Part shown: positions 51,812 through 61,269 of the stretch, one piece after another | Numbering within the stretch: the first letter of the stretch is position 1 | Layout: each line of letters opens with the position of its first letter | Assembly (NCBI RefSeq): GCF_018885265.1 | Contig: NZ_CP076538.1 | Span: 7,104,001-7,168,000, forward strand | Direction of reading: 5' to 3' | DNA from: Amycolatopsis aidingensis | GTDB taxonomy: Bacteria; Actinomycetota; Actinomycetes; Mycobacteriales; Pseudonocardiaceae | DNA length: 64,000 nucleotides | Translations under genes and position numbers: made by a program | The notes under the pieces: model-generated | What the model was told of the DNA's origin: nothing | What the model saw: only the letters and a program-made list of their open reading frames with translations | Databases searched by the model: none

Positions 51812-52111
51812 TCATCCTTTGTAGAGATTGAACTCACAGTCCAGTTCGGCGAGACCGAGGTCCGCGGGGAGGCGCTTGCGGTGGTTCTGCAGTAGACCTG
51901 CGAAACTGCGGGGGTAGGATACGAGTCCTGCGTCGTCACCGCCGTCGAGTGGTGTCCAGCCACGTTTGCCGAACCAGTCGATCAGGAGTTCTGCCGCATC
52001 GGTCGATGAGCACAGGCTCTTGTTCAGGGACGCCTGTTGCGACTCTACGGTTTCTGCGTAGCGGAAGATGTCGACGCCTCGGACGAATGTGTGTGTGATC
52101 GGGGAATTCAT
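51812..52111 (-). CDS. Small hypothetical protein
   Basis: 99 residues from ATG 52111: ITHTFVRGVDIFRYAETVES, QQASLNKSLCSSTDAAELLI, DWFGKRGWTPLDGGDDAGLV, RKRLPADLGLAELDCEFNLY. Soluble, with good coding character. The longer frame upstream is a GC-rich extension without protein features. No family was recognised. Confidence 0.6.
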   Translation of the reverse strand: MNSPITHTFVRGVDIFRYAETVESQQASLNKSLCSSTDAAELLIDWFGKRGWTPLDGGDDAGLVSYPRSFAGLLQNHRKRLPADLGLAELDCEFNLYKG

Positions 52112-52157
52112 ACGTACTGCCTGATGTGGTGTCGAGGATTGGCGGGGTATGGCGTGG

Positions 52158-52565
52158 TCACGGGGGGTCGTGGTCGATGGCGGCGCCCGGTTCGTCGTCT
52201 CCTGGGGTCGGGGCGGCTGGGCGTGAGCTTGGGTGGTCGGTGGGGCGGGCCGGGGAGGTGAGGTATCGGCGAGGCCGGAGTTGCGGGCGCCTTGCTGGTA
52301 CCGGACGCTGCGGTGGCTCGGCGCTCGGTGCGCGGATCCGGGGTATGCGGAGGGTGGGCTGGTACTCGCGTCGGTGGTGCAGGTCGGGATCCACGCGGGG
52401 CCAGGCCGGCTGGTGTGCTTCGGCGCGCACCCGAGCTGCGATCGTGGCCACAGAGTCTTTGCGCGCATGCCACCTTTGCCGCCGTCGCCGAGCGCGGAGC
52501 CACAGCAGCACCGCAGTCAAAACCGTGCCGGTGGGCAAGCCGTAGGCCAGGACTTGGGTGATCAC
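52158..52565 (-). CDS. Small membrane-anchored hypothetical protein
   Basis: 135 residues with one N-terminal membrane segment (VLAYGLPTGTVLTAVLLWLR) followed by a strongly basic, Arg/Pro-rich tail. This resembles the single-pass accessory proteins common in actinomycete plasmid-like or regulatory loci. Function unknown. Confidence 0.45.
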   Translation of the reverse strand: MITQVLAYGLPTGTVLTAVLLWLRARRRRQRWHARKDSVATIAARVRAEAHQPAWPRVDPDLHHRREYQPTLRIPRIRAPSAEPPQRPVPARRPQLRPRRYLTSPARPTDHPSSRPAAPTPGDDEPGAAIDHDPP

Positions 52566-52574
52566 GAGGACCGA

Positions 52575-53183
52575 TCACGACCGCAACACCACCCACGCGC
52601 TCGGGCCGCGACGCCATTCGTGGGCTTGGCCAGAAGCAGCGCAGCGGCGGTCGTCGGGCTCAGGGCTGCGGGCACTGCCCGCTACGGCAAGGTCCAGTGA
52701 CGACCGGATTCCCCGGCCGTGATCGTGCTCGAGCAAGGTCCGGATGATGGTCACGCCCTGGGCCACCAGGTCGAGGTCGGCCACCAGTTCGACGGTCTCG
52801 CAGCGGCCGACGAATTGCCCGACATCCGTGATGGCCAGCACGACGGGTAGAAGCCTTTCCTGAGGTCGAAGGGTGAAGCGTGGCGCGCGGTGGTCGAGCG
52901 CCGTACGCGGATGGCGCGCGGGTTCGACGTGGAAGCTGCTGGGAACCAGGCGGTCCCTACCTGCGGTGCTGGCCATCGCGAGGTCGATGCCGGGGCGCGC
53001 CGACGGGTGCAATCGCGTGGTCCACGGTGGCGGCGAGGGCCTCGTGCATACGGTTGCGGGTAGCGACGACCTCGACGCACGGGTTGTAGTCGAACCCGTC
53101 CCGGTGGCGCTCCCTGCCCAGACGTTCTGCACCGTGCATCGCACTCGCGCGGAGCAACGGCCGGGTTGATCGCTGCCGGTCAT
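52575..53183 (-). CDS. Hypothetical protein, possibly frameshifted
   Basis: ATG 53183 overlaps the stop of the preceding gene (ATGA), suggesting coupling. The C-terminal half has good protein character (LLPVVLAITDVGQFVGRCET, VELVADLDLVAQGVTIIRTL). The N-terminal region is better in another frame (DGFDYNPCVEVVATRNRMHE, ALAATVDHAIAP). A frameshift near 52990 is therefore suspected. The family is not recognised. Confidence 0.4.
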   Translation of the reverse strand: MTGSDQPGRCSARVRCTVQNVWAGSATGTGSTTTRASRSSLPATVCTRPSPPPWTTRLHPSARPGIDLAMASTAGRDRLVPSSFHVEPARHPRTALDHRAPRFTLRPQERLLPVVLAITDVGQFVGRCETVELVADLDLVAQGVTIIRTLLEHDHGRGIRSSLDLAVAGSARSPEPDDRRCAASGQAHEWRRGPSAWVVLRS

Positions 53184-54469
53184 GTGGTTTCTCCCCGGCC
53201 GGCATCGTCAGAAGCGGTGCTGGTGGCGGCCAGGAACGCGCGTGCGGCAGCGATGACTGAGGTCCGTGCTTGGCCGGTGTAGCCGGTGCTGGCTGTGGCG
53301 AACAGCCACGGGCCGAGCCGCGCTACGAATGCCAGCCATACGCGCTTGGCGAGCACGTCAAGGTCGGGGTTCAGGTCGCGGGCACCATGCCAGGCCGCTA
53401 TCAACGGATCCGGCCAACCGGCCGCCCCACTGTCGCTCCGCGGCCGTGGTTCTGCCGCGCGCCACGCGAGCAGGTCGTTCAGCACCGTGCGTGGGCAGCG
53501 GCCCAGGCCGAGGTCGCTGACCCACGGCGGCACGGGCGTCCCCGGACGTGCAGGTTCGAGCGGGGCAAGCCTCAGAGCGGCCTTCACCAGGCCGAGGACC
53601 TCGGCCGCATCCAGAACAGGTCGCGCCTCCCACGTCTCCTGCGCGTCCAGCACGGGAAGGCGGGGCAAGGTCTGGCCGATGTCGAGTCCGGCGTGGCGGG
53701 CGGCGGCCACGATGCCTAGCCCGTGGCCGTGTGACCAGCCCATGTCTACCAACATCGAGCGCCGGGTGAGCGCTGCGGTAACGGCCTCGGCAGAAAGGAC
53801 CAGGGTGCGGGCCTGCGGGTCGAGCAGCAGGAATCCGAGCGTGGGCGCGCACAACGGGCGCAGCACGTGAATCGCGAGCAGCCGACGCCACCAAGGGGCT
53901 GCCAATGGGCAGCACACAGCCCCCTGCCGTGGCTGCTCGACCAACCTGCCCATCCCGGCGGCCAGCCGGCTCGCGGGTGCGGATGCGTCGAGATCGGCGG
54001 GCACCTCGGGATCGGCCACCACCACGGTCTCGGCACCCGTCTGCTGGGCGTGGCGTAGGCCGTGCTCCACCGCCGTGCCCCAGTTGGCGCCCGGCCGCGG
54101 CAGCACCCGGTGCGGCGCACGTAGCCCGCAAGACGTGAACCGTAGGTGGACGGTTGGATCCACGGGACTACTGGTGTCGATCAGCACTGTGCTCACTGGC
54201 CGACCCGCTGCCCCGGCCAGTACCGCGTCCTCAGTACGCGGTGCGATCACCCCGATCCTCGCCGCGTGCGCGGCGAGGGCAGGCAGCACGATCATCACGG
54301 GCCCCGGCGGGCGTGCTGGGGCGGCGGAACCCCGGGCAGGGGAGGGCGTCTGTAGCGTGCCCGGTGGTTCCGCCGCCCCAGTCCTCGCCCGGTCCCCTGC
54401 GGACCCCGGGGGACGGGCCGTCGCGGGGTCGGGCGAGGACTCCGGGGGCGGGGTCTTACTCACTGCCAT
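53180..54469 (-). CDS. Conserved-looking protein of unknown function, possibly GT-A-like
   Basis: 429 residues from ATG 54469, overlapping the NUDIX gene's stop by 14 bp. After a Pro-rich start come VMIVLPALAAHAARIGVIAP, STVLIDTSSPVDPTVHLRFT, TVVVADPEVPADL, APWWRRLLAIHVLRPLCAPT, MGWSHGHGLGIVAAARHAGL and KRVWLAFVARLGPWLFATAS. VVVADPEVPADL and the WSHGHGLG region recall GT-A-fold glycosyltransferases, but no diagnostic DXD is certain. It is probably cotranscribed with the NUDIX gene. Confidence 0.6.
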   Translation of the reverse strand: MAVSKTPPPESSPDPATARPPGSAGDRARTGAAEPPGTLQTPSPARGSAAPARPPGPVMIVLPALAAHAARIGVIAPRTEDAVLAGAAGRPVSTVLIDTSSPVDPTVHLRFTSCGLRAPHRVLPRPGANWGTAVEHGLRHAQQTGAETVVVADPEVPADLDASAPASRLAAGMGRLVEQPRQGAVCCPLAAPWWRRLLAIHVLRPLCAPTLGFLLLDPQARTLVLSAEAVTAALTRRSMLVDMGWSHGHGLGIVAAARHAGLDIGQTLPRLPVLDAQETWEARPVLDAAEVLGLVKAALRLAPLEPARPGTPVPPWVSDLGLGRCPRTVLNDLLAWRAAEPRPRSDSGAAGWPDPLIAAWHGARDLNPDLDVLAKRVWLAFVARLGPWLFATASTGYTGQARTSVIAAARAFLAATSTASDDAGRGETT

Positions 54470-55766
54470 CGGCGGGTTCTCCCCTCCGATACAGCTGCGA
54501 TTCCGTGCCAGGCCACGCGATGTCGCTCGTGCCGAGCGAGTGCAGAGCCGTGTCGACGGTGGTGTTGTCTGCTCGCATACTCCAGCGGACATGGGCTCCG
54601 TTCTGGGCATCGATGACCATGCTCGGCACGCCATCCAGACCGCGCAGCACCAACAGCGCCCGCTGCGGCGGCAACAGCAGGCGCGCCTTCAGACGACCAC
54701 TGGACGGATCCGGCCGCGGAGGCAGGACCTCGTCGAGGCAGGCGATCATCCGCACGTCCGCCTCAACGGCCCCATCAGGGTTCGGCGTGGCCAGCCAGCC
54801 AAGGTAGGTGAGGTTGGTCAGCGTGACCGCCAACTCCTCGGCGACTTCGCGACGCGCGGTCACCTCCCACGAGCCCTCCTCCCCCGGTTCCGGGCAACCA
54901 CCGGGAATCCCGAACGACCCGTGGTCGGCGAACAGTGCCAACCGTCCCTCGCGGTCGAACACGAACACAGCCACCCGCCGTACTGGCACTTCGGCAGGTA
55001 CATCACTGCCGACATGCCAGGAATCGGCGCCTGCCTGGTCTTCGGGACTGAGATCGACACCGAGCGCCGATGCCCACGCCAAGTACGAGCGTGCCTGGGC
55101 CTGCGCCTTCGCTTCGATCGCGGACGACTCGGCGGTCGCCAGCTCCCAGTATGTTTTGCCGATTGACTTCAGCAGCTGGTGCGCGAGCCTGTTCAGCGGC
55201 GACCCCGTTCGCAAATCCGCGTCCAGCGGCCCGGCCGGGCTGGCGGTGTCGATGAAGGACATGACGGGACTCTCGACGATTCCATCTTGGAGCTGGCGCA
55301 TCTCAGAGCTGAACCGCAGCAGGGCCCGCTCTACCTGCTTGCGGTTCTCGGGGGCGTCGCGGTACCGAGCCATTACCTGCGCCACGCCGAGCGCGTCGTC
55401 GGGATCGTCCAACAACGAGCACCACACATAACCGTCGCACCCGGGCGCCGTGATCGGTGCCGCATCTGCGACCGTGACCACGATGGTTTGGTATGCGATG
55501 AGCTGGCCGTCGAGCGTGTGATGGTCCATCGTGCCCAACTCGCCCGTGACCGTGGCGTCCAATGCAGTCGCTTCGCGTACTACCCGCAGCGCTGCGGCAT
55601 CCGTCGACTCGCCAGAGTGTTGCTCACCTTCGGGAAGAAACGGCTCGACACCGCCTGCTATCGGTTTCCGTAGCAGAAGCAGGAACTGGCCACGATGCAC
55701 CACTAATACTCTTATCGGGCTGGCGTCGGCACAACGCGGACCTGTCGCCGTTTCGTCATAGTGCAC
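54456..55766 (-). CDS. Protein with two NUDIX domains
   Basis: 436 residues from GTG 55766. The first NUDIX domain (about 15-130) starts IRVLVVHRGQFLLLLRKPIA and has a degenerate Nudix box (AALRVVREATALDATVTGEL). A helical linker follows. The second domain (about 255-350) starts RVAVFVFDREGRLALFADHG with an intact box: GCPEPGEEGSWEVTARREVA followed by EELAV. The C-terminal region of about 80 residues is unassigned. NUDIX enzymes cleave nucleoside-diphosphate-X compounds; here the second domain is likely catalytic and the first regulatory or structural. Confidence 0.82.
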   Translation of the reverse strand: MHYDETATGPRCADASPIRVLVVHRGQFLLLLRKPIAGGVEPFLPEGEQHSGESTDAAALRVVREATALDATVTGELGTMDHHTLDGQLIAYQTIVVTVADAAPITAPGCDGYVWCSLLDDPDDALGVAQVMARYRDAPENRKQVERALLRFSSEMRQLQDGIVESPVMSFIDTASPAGPLDADLRTGSPLNRLAHQLLKSIGKTYWELATAESSAIEAKAQAQARSYLAWASALGVDLSPEDQAGADSWHVGSDVPAEVPVRRVAVFVFDREGRLALFADHGSFGIPGGCPEPGEEGSWEVTARREVAEELAVTLTNLTYLGWLATPNPDGAVEADVRMIACLDEVLPPRPDPSSGRLKARLLLPPQRALLVLRGLDGVPSMVIDAQNGAHVRWSMRADNTTVDTALHSLGTSDIAWPGTESQLYRRGEPADGSE

Positions 55767-55799
55767 GGAATTCGACTCCTGAAAATGAGTGTGTGTTCA

Positions 55800-56180
55800 C
55801 TAGTGCAGCGGAAGTGGTGACCGCGTACGATCGGGTGTCCACAGACGTGGTGCGGGGACAAGAACCAATCGCGACGTTGCATCAGGCGGTGGTAGACAAA
55901 GTAGTTCGTTTACGCAGGAGAACAAGTCGTCCTCGTGCTTCCACGTCACGCCACCGCCGTGTCCTGGATAGTCCACGATCCGTTGCGCCAGGCACTCCTT
56001 GATGCTGCGGAGGCGAAGCATGTCCGTCACATCGGAGCCTGGATGCTCGTACGCCCCGACGAGTTCGGTCAGTTCTCCGTTCTGATCGTTGAGGGGAAAG
56101 AAGATCCAGCCGATGTTACGCAGTTGCGCTAACGAGTCCGCAACCTGCGGCGCCTCGGCGTAGGTGTCGAGTTCCGCCAT
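55800..56180 (-). CDS. Hypothetical protein
   Basis: 126 residues from ATG 56180 (GGGAGGG upstream; the longer upstream frame is out of character). Sequence: MAELDTYAEAPQVADSLAQL, RNIGWIFFPLNDQNGELTEL, VGAYEHPGSDVTDMLRLRSI, KECLAQRIVDYPGHGGGVTW, KHEDDLFSCVNELLCLPPPD. It appears to be a genuine small soluble protein. It precedes the NUDIX gene by 33 bp on the same strand and may be part of that operon. No family was recognised. Confidence 0.6.
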   Translation of the reverse strand: MAELDTYAEAPQVADSLAQLRNIGWIFFPLNDQNGELTELVGAYEHPGSDVTDMLRLRSIKECLAQRIVDYPGHGGGVTWKHEDDLFSCVNELLCLPPPDATSRLVLVPAPRLWTPDRTRSPLPLH

Positions 56181-56705
56181 ATTTTCCCTCCCGCGCGGAA
56201 TCGTCACTGACAAGAATCCGACCTGGTTCGTTTTGTGGCGATTGACTCGTGTTCGGATGTAATCTAGGGCGCCGAAACACCGCAGGACGGCGACCGATCG
56301 CGCCTCAGCACTTGTCGTCGCAGCCCACCGCCCGCTGTCGCTTTCTCGGCATTCGAGGAAACGAATCGTCATCGCCAGCTCCCTTCGCGCATCGTTGCGC
56401 TGCGTGAAGAAGTCGAGACTATGAGCGACTGTCCGGGTGAACTATCACCAAATCATCACCCTTGATCATCGGTGCGCTGCCCGAACCGAAGTCGGTCCCT
56501 ACGAGCCGCCTCCCTTCGCCTGGTCGCAAACTGATTCACCTGCACGGCGCCGGGCTTGTGGTGCGTGTTCACGGCCAGCCCTGTGCGTGCGGTTGGGCGA
56601 GCTCGGTGACGTGTCAGCGTCGTGCCGAAGCTGACGCTATGGTGGTTACTGACGGGTAACCCGAACTGTCAGTTCGGGTGTGTGGGTGGCCAGCGGCGCC
56701 TTATG
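56181..56705. other. Intergenic region, nothing recognised
   Basis: 525 bp between the XRE gene and the hypothetical/NUDIX group. No gene with protein character is visible on either strand. It should contain the promoter for the minus-strand group starting at 56180. Confidence 0.4.
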
Positions 56706-57905
56706 TCAGAAGCGGACGCCGATGCTGCGCGCGAGTCGGGACGCCTCGGCGGAGACGGATCGACGGCCGCGTTCGATGGCGGCTCGCAGCAGCCGGTGCG
56801 CGGAGGGCCGGTAGCGGAGGTCTTCGGGAGCTTCGCGGGCGGTTGTACGCAGCAGCGGCAGACTGCGGCCGTAGTCACGGCGCTGCTGGTAGCCCTTGGC
56901 CTGGTCGAGCAGGAAGGCCACGCGCCGTTCGATCGAGGGCGCCCGCTCATGCTGGATGCGCTCGGCCAGACGCAAACCTTCGACCGCCTCGCCGGATTCC
57001 ACCTCGATGCTGACTGCGTACAGGGCCACGTTGGTGGGACCGAAGGCTGTCCAGCACGTGTTGCGCTCACCCGTTTTGGCGGCGAACGGGGTGGCCAGCC
57101 GGAGTCGGTCGCGGGCGGCCCAGGCGTCGCCCTTGCGTACGGCGGCGACGGCGCCGACGAGTAGTAATGCCCCGGACAGCGCTGCGGCATCGAGATCGCC
57201 GTTCGTCGTGAGCGGCCGGAGGTCGTCGACGGCGTGCATGGCCACCTCTTCGGCGCCCTCGGCTTCCTTGTCGGCAAGTAGGACTTGGGCCAGGTTCCAC
57301 TGCGCGCCGGCCAGCCGGATCGGATCGTCGGCTGCCTCTGCGGCGCGAGCGGCTCGGTCGGCGACCAGCAGGGACAAGTCCTCGCGGCCGATGCGTTTGG
57401 TCACGGTACGAAGTAGGCAGTAGAGATCGGCGACCGACCTGTACGCGGCGCGGCTTGTCTCCGGGTCTGCGGTGCGGAGCGCTCTCTCCGTATCGGCGAT
57501 CAGAGCAGGCAGGCGAGTGGTTACGGCGCTGTAGCGCCGGGGCGAGGTTTGCCAGACCTTCCACGTGTCGAGCACGCCGCGGCGCACCGCCTCGACTCCG
57601 CATGAAGCGGGCGAGGGCACCGGCGGATTGGTCAGCGCGCGATAGATCGCATCTCCAGCGTTGCCGTCGGGACGTTGCCGAGCAGGAGCAGGCAGGGCAC
57701 CGAGCAGGTCAGCAAGGTCGACGCGCAGGACGGTTGCCAGTTGGGCCAGTACGGGCAACGTCGGAACCTTGAGGCCGCGCTCGATCTGGTACAAGTAGTC
57801 GGGTGTGATCCCCGTCAACCCAGCGACGACCGCCTTGGTCTGGTGACGGTCGGTCCGGAAGAACCGGATTCGCTCGCCCACTACGCGCGCCAGGTGATCG
57901 TCCAT
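56706..57905 (-). CDS. XRE regulator with TPR-like C-terminal domain
   Basis: 399 residues from ATG 57905. The HTH covers about residues 5-65 (LARVVGERIRFFRTDRHQTK, AVVAGLTGITPDYLYQIERG, LPVLAQLATVLRVDLADLLG). The rest is helical TPR-like repeats (AAYRSVADLYCLLRTVTKRI, PIRLAGAQWNLAQVLLADKE, LPLLRTTAREAPEDLRYRPS). This architecture is common in actinomycete quorum-type or developmental regulators. It is divergent from the HAD gene. Confidence 0.85.
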   Translation of the reverse strand: MDDHLARVVGERIRFFRTDRHQTKAVVAGLTGITPDYLYQIERGLKVPTLPVLAQLATVLRVDLADLLGALPAPARQRPDGNAGDAIYRALTNPPVPSPASCGVEAVRRGVLDTWKVWQTSPRRYSAVTTRLPALIADTERALRTADPETSRAAYRSVADLYCLLRTVTKRIGREDLSLLVADRAARAAEAADDPIRLAGAQWNLAQVLLADKEAEGAEEVAMHAVDDLRPLTTNGDLDAAALSGALLLVGAVAAVRKGDAWAARDRLRLATPFAAKTGERNTCWTAFGPTNVALYAVSIEVESGEAVEGLRLAERIQHERAPSIERRVAFLLDQAKGYQQRRDYGRSLPLLRTTAREAPEDLRYRPSAHRLLRAAIERGRRSVSAEASRLARSIGVRF

Positions 57906-57993
57906 CGAGAAGTTCCTGATTCCCTCCACGGTCGCGACCAGGATAAACGATCTCGACCACGGTATGGCCCGCCGTCGGTGAAAGACTCTCGGT

Positions 57994-58695
57994 ATGAGTG
58001 CGCCGCAACTGCCCAGCCTGCTGGTGCTATGGGATGTCGACCACACCCTGATCGAAACTCGCGGCGTGGGCCGCGCGATCTACGACCGTGCTTTCAGTGA
58101 GGCGACCGGCAAGCCGCTGGTACAGCTTGCGGTGATCTCGGGCCGGACCGAACTCGACATCATGAGCGAATCCTTGCGGCTCAACGGTGTCGAGCCCACC
58201 GAGGACGCCGTCGACAGGCTCGCGAACGCCTTGGTCGACTGCTACCGCGCGATGGCCGACCACCTCGCCACCGCCGGGCGGGCGTTGCCCGGAGCCCAGC
58301 AGACCCTCGCCGCACTGGCGGCCGATGCTCGTGTTCACCAAGGTGTGCTGACTGGCAACCTGCGCGAGGTTGCCCGGATCAAACTCAAGGTCTTCGGCCT
58401 CGATACGTATCTCGACTTGGAGGCCAGTGCCTACGGCGACGACGACGCCCATCGTCCACGACTGGTGCGGACCGCTCAACGCCGCGCCACCGATCGCACC
58501 GGCGTGGCGTTCGACAACAGCCGTACCGTGCTGATCGGCGACACACCCAACGACGTCAGGGCCGCGCTGACCGCCGGCGTCCGTGCGATCGCGGTCGCGA
58601 CCGGCAAAAGCACCGAAGCAGACCTGCGCGCGAGCGGCGCCATCGACGTCATCCCCGCGCTGAACCCGGACGTCGTGGCCCGCTTGCTAGCGTGA
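57994..58695 (+). CDS. HAD-superfamily hydrolase, phosphoglycolate-phosphatase-like
   Basis: 233 residues with the four HAD motifs: WDVDHTLIETRG (nucleophile Asp and acid Asp), GVLTGN (motif II Thr), KLKV (Lys) and LIGDTPNDVRAA (motif IV Asp). A helical cap domain lies between motif I and II. It probably dephosphorylates a small metabolite; substrate unknown. It is divergently transcribed from the XRE gene, 88 bp away. Confidence 0.9.
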   Translation: MSAPQLPSLLVLWDVDHTLIETRGVGRAIYDRAFSEATGKPLVQLAVISGRTELDIMSESLRLNGVEPTEDAVDRLANALVDCYRAMADHLATAGRALPGAQQTLAALAADARVHQGVLTGNLREVARIKLKVFGLDTYLDLEASAYGDDDAHRPRLVRTAQRRATDRTGVAFDNSRTVLIGDTPNDVRAALTAGVRAIAVATGKSTEADLRASGAIDVIPALNPDVVARLLA

Positions 58696-58808
58696 GAAAG
58701 GACCGGGTTAAGGCGGCCGGATGCCGGCCTGCCAAACGGAGGTCAACAGCCGACTAAGCCCCAGGTCGGTAGCATGAACAGTGCGGCACGCAGGGGAGGT
58801 GCAGGTCC

Positions 58809-59999
58809 ATGACACCCGAGGAAGAAGGCCCGGTCGGCGTCGGTCGGCGGGTTCGAGCCGCGCGGAAGCTCCACACCAACCTCAGCCAGCAGCAGTTGGC
58901 CGACCGCATGCACGTGTCGCTCTCGCTGGTGCAGAAGGTTGAGCAAGGGCTCAAGCCAGCGACTCACTCGTTTGTCACCGAGGCCGCGCGCGCTCTGAAC
59001 CTCACCGTGTACGACCTGTACGACCAGCCCAGCCCCCAGTTCGGCGCGGAACGTGAAGGCATCGCCGGGGTGGAAACCGCTGTCATCGCAGGCCCCGCTC
59101 TGGCCAGCGACGCACGACCCAAGCCGCTTGACCGGCTCGGCGAGGCGGTAGATCAGGTGGCCGAACTGCAGCGCCGGTCCCGCTACCACCGGTCTTCGGC
59201 CCTCATGCCCGATCTGCTCGAAGCACTGCACACCGCCGCCGCACAGGCCCAGCCAGGCGCCGAAGCCGAGCGCGCCCACTACCTGCTGGCGAGCTTGTAC
59301 CAGTGCGCGACAATCTGCCTGCACCGCCTCGGGTCACCGCTGGCCGGTCAGGCGGCCGAACGCGCCGCGGATGCGGCGACGCAGTCCGGGGATCCGTTGC
59401 TCGCCGCGCTGTGCCGAGGCGAGATCGGACTGCCGCTGATGCACCGCGGCGCATACGACGCTGCCGAGCGCCTCGCCGCGGCAGGACGCGCACTCGTCGA
59501 GACCGAGCCCACCGGACCCGGCTCACTCACCGTGCGCGGCTACCTGCACCTGCGCTCAGCTATCCTCGCCGCCCGCGTCGGCGACCGGAGTACCTCGGAT
59601 GCGCATCTCGCCGAAGCAGCCTCCTGCGCAGCCAGGCTACCGGCCGACGCCGACCTGTACGACACCGCATTCAGCGCGACCAACGTGCGCATCCACGACG
59701 TAGCCGCCGCCGTCGAACTCGGCGACGGCGGCACCGCCCTCTCCCGCAACACGCCGCTGCCGCCCGGAACTATGACCTCGCGCCAGGGACACCACCACAT
59801 CGACCTGGCCCGCGCTTGGCTGCTGCACGGTAAGCGCGAGCAGGCGTTCGAGGAGCTGAACACCGCCCGAGTGCTCGCGCCCCAGCTGACTCGCTACCAC
59901 CCGCAGGTCCGGGAAACCTTGGTCACCCTGGCGTACCACGACCGGCGCAAGTCCGACACCCTTGCAGGGTTCGCCCGCTGGGCAGGTATCCGGCTCTGA
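58809..59999 (+). CDS. XRE regulator with TPR-like C-terminal domain
   Basis: 396 residues. HTH at about 10-65 (VGRRVRAARKLHTNLSQQQL, ADRMHVSLSLVQKVEQGLKP, FVTEAARALNLTVYDLY) followed by helical repeats (ALHTAAAQAQPGAEAERAHY; AAERAADAATQSGDPLLAAL; HLRSAILAARVGDRSTSDAH; FEELNTARVLAPQLTRYHPQ). Same architecture as the regulator at 56706. It lies convergent to the DUF397/XRE pair. Confidence 0.87.
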   Translation: MTPEEEGPVGVGRRVRAARKLHTNLSQQQLADRMHVSLSLVQKVEQGLKPATHSFVTEAARALNLTVYDLYDQPSPQFGAEREGIAGVETAVIAGPALASDARPKPLDRLGEAVDQVAELQRRSRYHRSSALMPDLLEALHTAAAQAQPGAEAERAHYLLASLYQCATICLHRLGSPLAGQAAERAADAATQSGDPLLAALCRGEIGLPLMHRGAYDAAERLAAAGRALVETEPTGPGSLTVRGYLHLRSAILAARVGDRSTSDAHLAEAASCAARLPADADLYDTAFSATNVRIHDVAAAVELGDGGTALSRNTPLPPGTMTSRQGHHHIDLARAWLLHGKREQAFEELNTARVLAPQLTRYHPQVRETLVTLAYHDRRKSDTLAGFARWAGIRL

Positions 60000-60009
60000 A
60001 CCGCCCTGG

Positions 60010-60240
60010 TCAGCGACGCTGGAAGGCCCCCGACTCCACCGCGCCGACGAAGGCGTTCCACTCGCCGTTGTCGAACACGAGTACCGCGCCGTCGGGGTCC
60101 TTGCTGTCGCGCACACCGACCGCGTTCGTGGTGAAAGAGACTTCGACACACTCGTTCCCGTTCGGTTGGCTCAGCGGCGACTTGACCCACTCGCGGAAGT
60201 CGGTGTCGAGGTGCGGCTTGTGGCCATTCTGGATGTTCAT
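60010..60240 (-). CDS. DUF397-domain protein
   Basis: 76 residues: WVKSPLSQPNGNECVEVSFT, VGVRDSKDPDGAVLVFDNGE, WNAFVGAVESGAF. This is the classic DUF397 pattern. These small proteins are encoded next to XRE-DUF5753 regulators and modulate them (as in whiJ-type loci), acting in antitoxin-like pairs. The partner gene lies 34 bp upstream. Confidence 0.92.
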   Translation of the reverse strand: MNIQNGHKPHLDTDFREWVKSPLSQPNGNECVEVSFTTNAVGVRDSKDPDGAVLVFDNGEWNAFVGAVESGAFQRR

Positions 60241-60274
60241 GATCCGGCGTACCCTTCGAGTGCTTCGGGTCCTG

Positions 60275-61129
60275 CTACAGGTCGGCAACGAAGTCGAGTA
60301 GGAACCGTCGTGCTCGTTCCTGGCCGATGGCTGCGGCCTTCTGCTGATCGAACAGCTCCAGGTAGCGGGAGATCTTGTTCCCGCCGACGTACTCGCCGCC
60401 ATCATGCGTCTCAAGGTAGACGATGCTCACCGGAGTCCTGGTGTCGTACTCGAACACGGTGTAGTCGTGCTCCTGACCCATGTAGTAGCCGACCTCGAAC
60501 GGGACAATCTGCAGTTCGACGTTGGGGCGGTCGATCACCTCGACCAACCGTATTATCTGGGGCTTCATCTCCTTCGGGCTGATCGGTGTCCGCCGGAGCG
60601 CGGCCTCGTCGATGATGAACCAGAACGTCTGACCAGCATTGTCGAGCACACGCTGGCGACCGAGCCGGTTCGCTGTGTCCCGGTCGATCTCGTCCTGGGT
60701 GGGCGAGGGTCGCCAGGCCCGGAACTGCGCCCGCATATACGCCTCGGTCTGCAGGAGACCGGGCACCACCATCGAACGATGTGACAGCATCCGGTTGCAG
60801 CTGGGCTCCATGTCCACCAGCAGCCGCATGTGGTGCTTGAACCGGGTGCTGAACGCACCGCGTTTGGTCCGCCGATTACTTTCCGCCTGCAGAGCCCGCG
60901 CGTAGGCGGCGTCGTTCTCATCGGCTCCGTAGAGCTCCAGCAGCGCATCCAGCTCCGTCGCGGCCTTGATGCCACTGCCACCTTCGGCCTGAGCGATCTT
61001 GGACTGACCACACCGTAGCCGCTGGGCGGCTTGTTCCTGGGTGACCGCCGATTGAAGGCGCAAGCGTTCGAGCTCGGCTCCGAGCACCTTCTTCATAACC
61101 GCAGGTGGCATGCCCTGGTGCTGACTCAC
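60275..61129 (-). CDS. XRE regulator with DUF5753 domain
   Basis: 284 residues from GTG 61129 (AAGGAG upstream). HTH (LGAELERLRLQSAVTQEQAA, QRLRCGQSKIAQAEGG) then DUF5753 (VPGLLQTEAYMRAQFRAWRP; RQRVLDNAGQTFWFIIDEAA; VELQIVPFEVGYYMGQEHDY; TVFEYDTRTPVSIVYLETHD). It pairs with the DUF397 gene downstream. Such pairs control development or secondary metabolism in streptomycetes and relatives. Confidence 0.92.
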   Translation of the reverse strand: MSQHQGMPPAVMKKVLGAELERLRLQSAVTQEQAAQRLRCGQSKIAQAEGGSGIKAATELDALLELYGADENDAAYARALQAESNRRTKRGAFSTRFKHHMRLLVDMEPSCNRMLSHRSMVVPGLLQTEAYMRAQFRAWRPSPTQDEIDRDTANRLGRQRVLDNAGQTFWFIIDEAALRRTPISPKEMKPQIIRLVEVIDRPNVELQIVPFEVGYYMGQEHDYTVFEYDTRTPVSIVYLETHDGGEYVGGNKISRYLELFDQQKAAAIGQERARRFLLDFVADL

Positions 61130-61269
61130 GCCACTCTCCTTACCCGATCGCGTCACCCCGCAGCGGAAGGTGATCGCACATCACCCATACGGATGACTAT
61201 CTAACTCTAATATTCAAGTTACTGTCGATAGGTGCCGGACTGAAAGCCCAGTACATGGAGGGGTACCCA

